DNA of 64,000 bases from Odontesthes bonariensis (taxonomy: Eukaryota; Chordata; Actinopteri; Atheriniformes; Atherinopsidae), in NCBI RefSeq assembly GCF_027942865.1, contig NC_134520.1:5467501-5531500 (forward strand), written 5' to 3'. Positions within the stretch are counted from its first letter, which is position 1. Every line of letters starts with the position of its first letter. The notes beneath the pieces are model-generated. The model worked only from the letters and a program-made list of their open reading frames with translations, was not told the DNA's origin and searched no databases. This document shows positions 24,905 through 34,557 of the stretch, piece after piece. A program made the translations under genes and the position numbers.

Positions 24905-25686
24905 TTAACCTTCGTCTTGTGTTAGTTCCCTGTTACCATCTCTTATATTAACGGGTCGGTTTTGACCCGTGTTTTAATTTAGTTGTAAAATACACTAAAA
25001 ACAATCATCTATCATCCAATTTGTTTTCTCATCTCTTGGTTACCTTGTTAGGCTTCCTTATTCATAAAAATATTGGTTTTAATATTTTTGGTGTGGGCCC
25101 CTGGGCCTTGTTTTTGTCAGTATACCCCTCAATTTCAATAAAAACAAAAATGTAAAATGAACCTCAAGAGAATCAATAAATAAAAGGTTGTTATGTCATC
25201 TGACTATTACTGAGGGGATTTAGAACACATCTCTTAAATAAATTAGTTTTATTTATTTTTTCATTTTAATATTATTAACTATAGTAACATCTATGGTGTT
25301 ACGGGTCAGTTTCGACCCATTTACTTCAAGAAAAAGGCAAAAAAGTCTCTTTTTTTCAGCAATAGAACTTTAGTACAAACACAAAATGAAAAGCAGTGTG
25401 TTGGCTGACAGTGAACTTGTGATGTCAGTTTTGGCTCTAATTATTGCTTTAAAATCTTATTTTTATAACTGGGTCGAAACCGACCCTAACAACACAAAGG
25501 TCTTAATTTCAACTAGAGCATTTTATAATTTAGTGAAAACAATTTTTTTTTGTTTTATTTTGTTGAAATAGAGGTTCCTGACAAAGTCATAAAGCCTTGA
25601 TGCAATAAACAAATTTATATGGTTATTTTATGCATTTAAAACCTAAAAACGGGTCGGTGCCAACCCTAACACAAGATGAAGGTTAA
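24905..25686. mobile_element. piggyBac-like non-autonomous element, TTAA flanks
   Basis: The body is 24909-25682. It has 17-bp terminal inverted repeats (CCTTCGTCTTGTGTTAG at the left end, one mismatch at the right) directly flanked by TTAA on both sides. CCTT-type ends plus TTAA are the piggyBac signature. Inside are four copies of a GGGTCGGTTTTGACCC-like motif, near 24,954, 25,301, 25,471 and 25,651. No transposase frame is present. Confidence 0.8.
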
Positions 25687-26089
25687 TGGCAGGTTTATAC
25701 ATAGCAGCCTATGAATAATTAATGAAAAATATTCCAGCTCATAAAGTGTTAACTAATGGAATTTATGTTAAACTGTCCTCATTAATTAATTACCGCTCCA
25801 CATATAACGATCAAATCCATGTTCATGGTGTTTGTAGCGAGGTGGTTGGTGTTTGCATGACCTTTCCATATATGCATCCAGTACTGACTCAACAAGTTTG
25901 ATGCCTTGCTTATTAAAGCTGCGGTCGGCAACGTTTTTTTAGTCATACTAGCTTGAACTGTCATGGGATTCTGGAAGTAGAATATTAAATAGGCTGTTTA
26001 GGAAAAATAACGAAATCTGTAGCTCCCTCTGAAGCCTGTAATCATGCTTGCAAAAATCGAGCGCTCCCGGCTGTTTTTAACCAATCAAG

Positions 26090-26749
26090 TTAAGGCTGAT
26101 TCATACTCGGCGCAACCTCGCTCATACTAGCTGGTCGCAAATGGCGCAAACGGTCACGTGTCCCAAAATTCCGCCACGCCCCCCTTCGCAAGCTAGAAAA
26201 TCCTCGCGCGGCGCAAGGGCGCGCACACAACTTTTTTTCTGACTTCGCGCGCGCTCCACCGGAAACAGCTGACCAAGAAAAAGAAAAAATGAACACTGCA
26301 GAGACCGCGGTGACCGAGAGGATGCGCCTCTACAAACATCTGTACGACACGTCTATGAAGTTACACTGGGACAACGTTTCACAAAGTTCGTCTTGTTGCA
26401 AAGGACGAACATTCCACCTTCTCTTCTGTTTTTGCCGCAGCCGCTTAGCTCTGAGATACATATACAGTTCTACACCCAGAGTAAATTCATTCCGCATCAG
26501 ATGTGCCAGCCTCTGCTGACGTGACACCACAGGTGGCATTGTGTATGCTTTCTTCGTATGCTTTTCAGCTTGTTTCCTCAACAGTGACGCCCGCTGGTCT
26601 GGAGAGAACTGCAAATGTGACGCATACTCGGCGCAAACTGCGCTTATGAGCTGAAGGAACTGTGAAGGGGCTGGCGCTTTCGATGACGTCATTAATGGTT
26701 CTCGAGCCAGAACAGTTGCGCGTTTGCGCCGAGTATGAATCAGCCTTTA
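26090..26749 (-). mobile_element. PIF/Harbinger element with transposase N-terminus
   Basis: The body is 26093-26746 with inverted repeats AGGCTGATTCATACTCGGCG at both ends, flanked by TTA on each side. It contains a minus-strand open frame with a Harbinger-type start. Further copies of ATACTCGGCGCAA occur inside near 26,624. Confidence 0.88.
26330..26692 (-). pseudogene. Harbinger transposase N-terminal remnant
   Basis: Open frame of 120 codons ending in YLRAKRLRQKQKRRWNVRPL and then QQDELCETLSQCNF. The basic block followed by R-W-x-V-R-P is the usual start of Harbinger transposases, before the helical and DDE domains. Those later domains are absent. The first 60 residues are not recognised. 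Confidence 0.65.
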
Positions 26750-27182
26750 GGGTGGAGGAATCCTACCTGTCAATCACAGCTTGTGCACACGCTGCTGAGC
26801 GTGAGTCTGCCCCAGCTTGTGTGCGCTCACACTGGTGTGAACTCACGTGCACAACCTCGTCCACAGAGGGGGAGGGGTTTGGGGGGCGATTCGGAGCTTG
26901 TTAGAGGTTGGGGGAGGGACCTGAAAGTTTTATCAGTTCGAATTTTCCGACTTTAGACTTGTAATTTTGAAAACCTGCCGACTGCAGCTTTAACAAACTT
27001 CACTGACATTTAACATATTTGACTTTCTTAATATGATTTACCAGCAGTTTAGCTCAGTGCCACCTTAAGACTGCAGGATGTAAATAGTGGTCAAAATTAA
27101 GCGGCAGAGACTAATAATCCAATGTTTAGTTTGCTGTGGATAAAGCTCCAAGCATCCTACACTTCCCATAAGGCAGGTATGG

Positions 27183-27628
27183 GTATTTTACGATGGCCGA
27201 CACGTCCAAACGCGCTGCAAACGCCGAAACAAATCCAACAGTAAAATGCTGCAAGAGAAAAATGCGGCAATAACAAAAACGACCGGAGCACACGCGCTGC
27301 AAACTTCAAAACACATGCCAGAAAAAAACGCGCTGCAAACTTCAAAACACAACGGAAGTTCGCCAAGTGTTTAAAAAAGACATAAATGACAACGTACCTT
27401 TTAACTTTCTTCTCTTTCGTTCATATGGTCGATCTCCCATAGTCGATCCCCTATCCCACAGGTCGAGACTGCCTAGTGGCCTGGCGAACTTCCGTTGTGT
27501 TTTGGGGTTTGCAGTGCGTGTGCTGCGGTCGTTTTTGTGATTGCCGCATTTTTCTCTTGCAGTGTTTTACTGTTGGATTTGTTTCGGCGTTTGCAGCGCA
27601 TTTGCACGTGTCGGCCACCGTAGTATTT
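27183..27628. mobile_element. Foldback element with long inverted arms
   Basis: The body is 27189-27622. The left arm 27189-27370 and right arm 27475-27622 are inverted copies at roughly 90% identity by eye, ending TACGATGGCCGACACG and its complement. The flanks share GTATTT (27183-27188 and 27623-27628). The left arm contains an extra direct duplication of CGCGCTGCAAACTTCAAAAC. No coding capacity. The DNA could form a long hairpin. Confidence 0.8.
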
Positions 27629-28034
27629 GTATGCCTTAATCAAAAACTGAAAGTAACAAGATTACAGAAACTGAGAGAGGAGAGAGATGGAGAGCAACGT
27701 TCCGTGGGAAAGAAACCACAACAGACAGAAAGCTGAATGTTTTGATGTACGGTCTGACTGATCAAAGTCACCCACTACAAAGACTTTATCTGTACTCAGC
27801 ACCAACTGGGATAAAAACTGAGAATTCAGACATAAACAGTATAAGGGCCAGGTGGATGATTCACACCAACAAGTTGCCATCTAGGTTTAGGAGGTTTAAG
27901 AGGTTTTAGTGATTTCCACTTGGGGTGGGAAAAACTGAGAATCAGAAATTTAAAAGAGCTAAAACTAGTCTTGGGTCTAGGACTGATTAGTAACCTTGAT
28001 CTGAAGATAAGCTTAATTTCTACCTCTTTTAACT

Positions 28035-28500
28035 GCCCTTGCGCTTGCGTTTATGGCTCGAGCCGTTTATGCTTCATTTTGCTTTGTCGGCGGTTGCGTG
28101 TGCTGCGTGGCGATTCACCACCAGGACAGTAGGTGGAGCAGCGGGTTTTTTCAATGACGACCTTAGAGAAGCCTACTACGATGAAAGGAAATTCACCGCC
28201 AGGACAGACAGGACTTGCTCTTCGGCAAGTCTCTCTTCGAGTGGATTCATGCTTTTTCTTCTTCTTCTTCTTCTTCGCTTTCTACCTTGGCGTTTGAAAA
28301 CAGCGGTCTTTTATTAGGGGATGAAACCGGAAGATGAACACGCCGCCGGATGTGATGTAGATAGTAGCTTGCACTCGCGTCTTGCGTCTTGCATCTTGCG
28401 TCTTGCGTGAAGTTTAGAAAATTGAGGTGACACACGCAAGCACGCAAGGGGGGGCTTGCAACCACTTAAGGGCTTGCGTTGCGTCTTGCGTCACCGACCA
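28035..28500. mobile_element. Insertion inside the minus-strand LINE, rich in CTTGCGT repeats
   Basis: Separates two parts of the LINE endonuclease. The left edge reads CCCTTGCGCTTGCG (28038) and an inverted counterpart CGCAAGCACGCAAGGGG lies at about 28,436-28,452. The interior includes (CTT)n at 28,255-28,275 and four tandem TCTTGCG-like heptamers at about 28,378-28,408. The class is not determined. Boundaries are approximate. Confidence 0.55.
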
Positions 28501-28861
28501 TAAATTGACCTATAGCTGCCACTCCTCCTCCTCTGCCTGTGGTTCACAGAATGCGAACATTTAGATAGTCAGAGGCAGTTGATTCATTAATGCTAACATG
28601 ATCCCCCTGCTGCAGCCAGGGGTCTGTAGGACAAAATATATTGAATATATAATACAATGATCACCAATGAAGTCATTCACTAACAGAGACTTGGAAAGGA
28701 GAGATCTAATATTCAGCAAACCATATTTAATAGTTTTATACTTCTGGTCAGTTAAATTTTTTGGGTAAATTTTTTGGGGAGTTTTCTGGATTTGCTCCTC
28801 TTGTGTTTATTGATTTATTTAATTTGAGTGGTTTTGGAGCAGACACAGTCATACTGGGTTG

Positions 28862-29760
28862 TCATGTTTTTGGATGACTAATAAAAACATCCATATTTCT
28901 AAAACTGAGAACAGCCACTTCCAAAGTGGGATGGATGCCGTCTCTCCGAATCAGACCAGGTTTTCTCCATAAAGATTGGCAATTACCTATGTAGCCCACG
29001 TTGTTTGCTGGACACCACCTAGACAACCAGAGGTTGAAGTAAGACATCTGGCTAAACATGTCATCACGGTTCAGATTTGGCAGGGGTCCAGAGAAAACTA
29101 CGGAGTCCGACATTGTTTTGGCAAAATTACACACCGATGCGACATTCATTCTAGTGACCTCCGATTGGCGTAACCAGGTGTCATTACCATCGCAATGAAC
29201 AACTATTTTACTGTATTTGCGCTTATCCTTAGCCAGCAGTTTCAAATAAGATTCTTCGTCACCCACTCTGGCCCCTGGAATACATTCCACTAGGGTCGTT
29301 GGTGTCTCTAATGCCAAGTTTCTGACTATATAGCTGCCAATTACCAGGGTTTTATCCTCGGTGGGTATGTCGCTGAGTGGGGAAAATCTGTTTGAAACGT
29401 GGAGAGGTTAATGTGGTTAATGATGAACTTGACTTTAGGGCTGTTCCTCCCTTTCCTGACCGCCACCCAGCCAGTCTGGGGTCCTGGCTGCTCAGGTTTT
29501 GCTAAGGGGTGACCAATGGGGTTAGCTACGCTAGCTATACTAGGTGGCTCCGCACTGACTAAAGCGACCTGGCTAGCAATCGGGTGTTTTTTAACGGCGC
29601 AAAGTCGAGCATCCAATTCAGATAACCCCGCCTCCAAAACTACAAAAAGGCTACATTTGTTACATGTACCATTATCGCTAAAGGAGGCAGAGGAGTAACT
29701 AAACATCTGACATATGAAGCAAGTGAAAGCAGGAGATGGAGGGAGAGAACTGGTGGCCAT
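28862..29760 (-). pseudogene. L2-like ORF1 with zinc-binding motif and SGNH esterase domain, one frameshift
   Basis: The N-terminal part (29760 to about 29390) starts MATSSLPPSPAFTCFICQMF and has CFIC...CNKC spacing like the PHD-like finger of CR1/L2 ORF1. After a frameshift near 29,385-29,400 the frame continues through EDKTLVIGSYIVRNLALE (28862-29317 and its 5' extension). This is an SGNH/GDSL-type esterase domain: block III appears as HCDGNDTWLR and block V as RDGIHPT. The block I serine position reads IGSY rather than the usual GDS. The ORF1 role in the family is RNA binding and retrotransposition support. This copy is broken. Confidence 0.8.
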
Positions 29761-30010
29761 GCTAAACTAGAGAGCCAAGCACACCACTAAAAAGTGAAAA
29801 TAAACACCAAAGATCTGTAGGAATGAGTGTAAGAATAGAACAAGTATGCGATAGAGCAAAATGTGCGACTTATAAGAAGAAATTGAGTGATTTTTAAAAG
29901 TCCAAGAGGAGCAAGAAATTCCTCAGAACACAATCAAGATAACAGGAAGTGATGCAATACGTCTTATCATAAAGCATCAGCCTAAAATAATATACACAAT
30001 TTGTGTGAAA
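29761..30010. other. Short gene-free spacer
   Basis: Lies between the 5' end of the minus-strand LINE and the hAT element. It may include LINE 5' UTR. Nothing else seen. Confidence 0.4.
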
Positions 30011-31159
30011 CAGGGCTCTCAAGTCTCACGCAATGAGCGTGAGACACACGCATTTCAACAAGTTCACACGCTCACACGCCACACATGCTATTTCTCACGC
30101 TGAGAAATGATCAACTTCGTCGCACAGATATTCTAATGGCCTATACTATAAACGAGTCAATGGCAGGTTACTCTGCACTTGTACAGCTCAGAACTATAGC
30201 TCTGGTACAGCTGTCTTGATTTAGCAACCCATCGGCAAATCACAAAATAGAATTTCTCAGCCAATCAGAAAACAGAATTTCTTGTTGCCGGGTAAGGTCT
30301 GAAATAGCTTTCAGCTGCAAGCACGCGTTCCATGAATGCACAGCGGACATAACCTATTATGCTCTTAATGCGTGCAGAAGTTGTAGAGGAGCTGGAGGTG
30401 GAAGAGAACCGTCAGGATCATCAGCAGGTCATATCTTCATTTATTTGAATCTTTTATTAGTTACTATAGTTTTCCTACTCTTTGTAAAAGACCAATACCT
30501 GCCGATTAAAGTGTTTGTTGGAGTAGTAGGCCTAAATATTCAGCACACATCTTTTGACATGAGCAACTTAATGAAAAATGAAAAATATGTAGGAGTGTAA
30601 TTAGGCTTCCGTGGTTAATTTTTTTCAAAGGTGACTGGTATAAGCAGATTCCCAAGGCTATCTACAATTGCCAAACTGGTATTAGTTCTGCCACACTGAA
30701 ATGCTGATGCAGAGAGGGTTTTTTCCATGGTGGGGCTCAATAAAAGCACGACCAGGAACACGTTGGCTCTGAATGGAACTCTGTCATCCATCATGACTGT
30801 GAAAATGGCTGACATTGAGCCACAGTGCTTTAAATGGGAGCCCCCAATATCAGTCATCAAGCATCAAAATCTGCTACAAACACTTACAACAACACTCATA
30901 AAATTTTCATGTTTGTTAAGACTTTGCATACCTAAAACAATTTATTTTAAAATATAGCGGAATTTAGTGTAAAAGTGAAGATTTGTGATTTTGGTATAAA
31001 TAAAACAATTTCTTTGTAGCTAGTTTATGGCGATGGGATACTGCAAGGGACCACCCCCCCCCCCCCCAAAAAAACGAAAGAAACCCCCCCACGCACACGG
31101 CCCGGCCCCTGCCCCGCCCGAATCTCACTCCAAGCAAACTTGAAAACTTGAGAGCCCTG
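30011..31159 (+). mobile_element. hAT element remnant, CAGGGCTCTCAAGT ends
   Basis: Inverted ends CAGGGCTCTCAAGT at 30011 and ACTTGAGAGCCCTG ending at 31159. CAGGG starts are typical of Charlie/Ac-type hAT elements. No clear 8-bp duplication remains. The interior holds the C-terminal dimerisation block of a hAT transposase. A C-run and GC-rich stretch lies at about 31,052-31,120. Confidence 0.78.
30640..30880 (+). pseudogene. hAT transposase C-terminal dimerisation remnant
   Basis: Plus-strand reading gives LSTIAKLVLVLPH, an in-frame stop, then NADAERVFSMVGLNKSTTRN and TLSSIMTVKMADIEPQCFKW. This is the conserved LP-H-NA-x-ER-FS dimerisation region at the C-terminus of hAT transposases. The stop at about 30,690 and the absence of the upstream catalytic domain show it is dead. 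Confidence 0.8.
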
Positions 31160-31181
31160 GTAAAGCCTTTGGCATATAACT

Positions 31182-31182
<1 letters not shown>

Positions 31183-31224
<42 letters not shown>
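31183..31224. repeat. (AC)21 microsatellite
   Basis: Forty-two bases of perfect AC dinucleotide repeat. Confidence 0.97.
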
Positions 31225-31226
<2 letters not shown>

Positions 31227-32054
31227 ATATGCTCACCCCACTTTTACAATGTGACTTTCCTTCTCATATACTTACTGCTGGGGATGTTGGTGATGGTGCT
31301 GCAAACGATGATGAGAACACTGGCACTGTGGGCTTTCTTTTTGCTGATGCTTGTGCTTCTAAGTACAGCAAGAAAAAAAAAGAAAAAAAAAGCACACAGC
31401 TGTGCATAAACCAAGAAGCCAGCTTCCTGGAGTTTCTGGTATCAGAACGTTAGTAATATTGTGAACCACTGTCAGTGGTTTTATGGCTGATTGGAGAACA
31501 TGCCTACTCTTGACTTAGGCCCAGTCCCAGCTCCTCCCCGTGGCTCTATCCCTCCATTTTGCAGGAATAAGTTTCCCCTTTATTTAGGATATCAGGGAAT
31601 AGTGGAAATCTAGTCCTTCAACAAGTGCATTGGGACTCTTTCGAATGGTTAGATGACCACTACTCTTTCCCAAAAGAAATGAAGCACCTAATCCTACAAA
31701 AAGTAGGGATATGGCCAAGTGGTACGGCTCAGAGGAGAAATTGTCCAAGATTGTAATTATAAGAGAAGTGCTGTGGGGACATGGCTGACATACAGCCAAT
31801 GCCACCGAGTGTTCAATGTAAGGAATTTATTTGATTTGATTTTTTTTGGATGGATAAACTTGACTATGACAGCAGAAGAGGCTGATGTTAGTAGTTAGCT
31901 ACAGAAAAACTCTGATAATACAAGGGGAGAGGCAAATTAAAAGAGGTAGGTCTGCCTGGTAGTAATTCTCTGGAGACATTTTAAGAAATATGAACCACTA
32001 TGCATGCACTCCATATATTACACAGTTTCCCGTTATTTAAATACCAGTGTTCGA

Positions 32055-32490
32055 TAAATACAGCTGAAATTCAATTAAATCAAATTTAATTAAATTTATT
32101 TTCATTTATATAGAGCCAAATCACAACAAATGTCATCTCAAGGCACTTCAAACAAACAGCCAAATTTAAGCCAATTGTAATCCAAGTCCCTGTAATACAA
32201 TCATAGTTCAATCAATTCCAATTCATTGAATTCCAAATTAGTCCAATTCCTACAAAGTCAATTTAAAAAAGTTACCAAGCCAAGGAAACCAACAGACTGC
32301 ACCCAAACTTCATTTTGATCCCTTGTCCTGAGCATGCACGAGGCGACGGTGGAAAGAAAAAGTGTATTTTTAACAGGAAAAAAACCACTGGTAGAACCAG
32401 ACTTAGGATGGACACCCATCTGCCTCGACTGGTTGGGGGTTGAGAGGATAGGAAAGATGGAACAACAAGCACCTTAGCACCAAGCCAGGG
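32055..32490 (-). repeat. Teleost interspersed repeat, LINE-tail-like
   Basis: Starts with an AT-rich TTTATTTTCATTTATATAG stretch and AAATCACAACAAATGTCATC, then CCTGAGCATGCACGAGGCGA, TTAACAGGAAAAAAACC and CATCTGCCTCGACTGGTTGG. This ordered block is familiar as a high-copy teleost repeat. I cannot name its family from sequence alone. Confidence 0.6.
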
Positions 32491-34325
32491 ATACCTGCTG
32501 AGAAAGAGAAGCACAAATTAATGACAACAATACTGTCGTATGGTACATAGAGAGTAAAAGAGAGCAGTCTTAGGTAAGATGCATCATGGGAGGTCTCCCA
32601 GCACTTTAGGCCTTAATTTACTCTTATATGTGTTCAAAAGGTAATGATACTGATTGACTGCTATGCTAGTAGTTTGTAAGCCTGTTCGCTGTGACTTGAT
32701 TTCATAGATTTCCCAGCAAACAGTTCAGTCTCTCTCCAAAAAAAAACAGAATGTGGAGTTTAGCACATCTATAAAAGATTACAGACATTCCCAAGGAAGT
32801 TAATGGACTGCAAGTTGATCTCCATACGAAAACACACTTATGTGAATATGAGCCATAATGGTTGGCACCATGTTCACGGCAGTTGCTTCCTGTCAAGGTA
32901 TGAACATTCGCTGTCTTCCACTGAGGCCTGATCGCGTCACCGATCTGCAGAAGATCCAAAAATATGACACGATTGGTTACAGTAGTATAATATTGCAGTA
33001 CACAAATATTGGTTGATAATGAATTAATGACAACACACATACATAAAGGACAGTAGGAATAGTAAATATAATTAGTCATTCGTTGTACTTATCCAAACAA
33101 ATGAGTTCAAAGTTGTACACATAGTAAGTCAATGTAACTACTATCTAATCTGAAACAACTGCTCTTACTCTTCATTTCTTAACTCTCAATAACTTCACAA
33201 ATAACCTCCGTTTCACTTCAAAATAGGAGAACTCATCTGTTTGTTTTTTCTTCGTTTTTTTTAATAGTAACGTGATGAGTTTTTCTACAGTCAAGGAATC
33301 CTAGTAAAGACCTTATGTCCACCTGATCACACACATTTTCTATTTTATGGCAAACTGGGCTGCCTCGTGCAAACAAATGAGACAGCAACAGAACACCTGA
33401 TGTAAACATCTCAGCCAACATTGCAAAATGAGTTTCTTCATATTCTCTCTTTGGGATAAGTTTTCCAATTTTTTAATTCCAAGTGACTCAAAAATGATCT
33501 TTCAAGAACAGCCAAACCACAGAAAAAAGTTTTTGTAAAAACCCCTGCACATGTGGACAGGGCCTTGGATTTTAATGTAATGTCCACTAAGCTTAGCATG
33601 TGTAAAACACATGCACACCTTACAGTGAAACGTGTGCAGGTTTAATGCAGGCATATTGTCGAAATGCATGACTGGAATCTTCCTCCAACCATAATAAAGC
33701 ACTTTTATATGAACATTGGGTTAGTTATGATGAAAAGCAGATGTGTGCTGTAGCTTGCAAATATTTACTTTAGAAGGGCTGGTATTCACAATTGCACATC
33801 TGACATGAAGATCTTGTGACTTTATTTTCATTCACTTACCCATCAATGGACTGCACGAAAAATCAACCCGCTCACATTACACCCACATTCTTTAGACTGT
33901 TAATCAGAAACCTGTGAAGTCAATCAAAATTTTTTTGTCAAATCAGCTTAATCTGACTCAGACTTCAGCTGGTTGGTCTTAGCTCTCAGTTGCAGGCCTG
34001 GCTGCCTCCACCCGGTGATCTGCAGCACAGCAAAGCCTGGATGTCACAGTCAGATCAAAGTATCGTAAGTGAAGCCCTACATTCTCAACAGGACTGCTCT
34101 AAATAGAGATTTTTAAATAGACAGTAGCATCTATAAATACCTCTCATATCTGCTCCATTTCGAAGTTTGTGGAACTCCTTTTGCAGTGACTCATACACTC
34201 CGTTCTTTAACTTGTGCTGTTGTTTATTTTTAGATGCTTTGAGGATGAGCTCTCGCATGAGGTCAGATTCTCTGCCGCCCAGTGATCCAACAGATTTCTC
34301 TTGTTGACAACCAAAGCTAAAAGAT
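32491..34325. other. Gene-free stretch
   Basis: No exons, RNA genes or bounded elements recognised. ORFs are short and unsupported. Confidence 0.5.
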
Positions 34326-34557
34326 TATTCACTTTTTTTTAATAATTTTTTTTAATTGGGATTTTATGCCTTTAATGGATAGGACAGTTAAGAGAGACAG
34401 GAAGTGGGTGGCAGAGAGAGGGGGAATGACATGCTGCAAAGGGCCGTCCGATGCGGTACTCGAACCGGGGCCAGCTGCAGCAAGGACTATAGCCTCTTGT
34501 ACATGGGACGCCTACCCAACCCACCACACCACAGACCACCCCAGACTATTCACTTTT
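34326..34557 (-). mobile_element. tRNA-derived SINE with 11-bp TSD
   Basis: The body is about 34337-34546, flanked by TATTCACTTTT at 34326-34336 and 34547-34557. On the minus strand the head contains a B-box GGTTCGAGTACC preceded by GCAGCTGGCCCC. The body has CCCCCTCTCTCTGCCACCC and ACTTCCTGTCTCTC, and the end is A-rich. The same family occurs at 57233-57395. Confidence 0.88.

Larger units (their letters stand above)
25913..26993. mobile_element. TTAA-flanked DNA element hosting a Harbinger insertion
   Basis: The body is 25917-26989. It begins AGCTGCGGTCGGCA and ends TGCCGACTGCAGCT, a 14-bp inverted repeat with one mismatch, flanked by TTAA on both sides. No transposase is visible. The middle is occupied by the Harbinger element 26093-26746. 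TTAA targeting is shared by piggyBac and Kolobok, and the ends do not decide between them. Confidence 0.75.
27690..29760 (-). mobile_element. L2/Maui-like LINE, minus strand, 3'-truncated
   Basis: Reading leftward it has ORF1 (29760-28862), then the ORF2 endonuclease start (about 28740-28505: LLNIRSLLSKSLLVNDFI, then an Arg/Gly-rich GRGGGVA block). An insertion follows at 28035-28500, then more endonuclease (28025-27690) with FLSQLVLSTDKVFVVGDFD. Nothing of the RT domain remains. Stops and frameshifts make it inactive. It is a different copy from the plus-strand LINE at 9.1-11.9 kb. Confidence 0.82.

Noticed and set aside
30964..31228. Open frames rich in CVCVCV on the minus strand
   Set aside because: They are translations of the (AC)n microsatellite and neighbouring C-rich tract.
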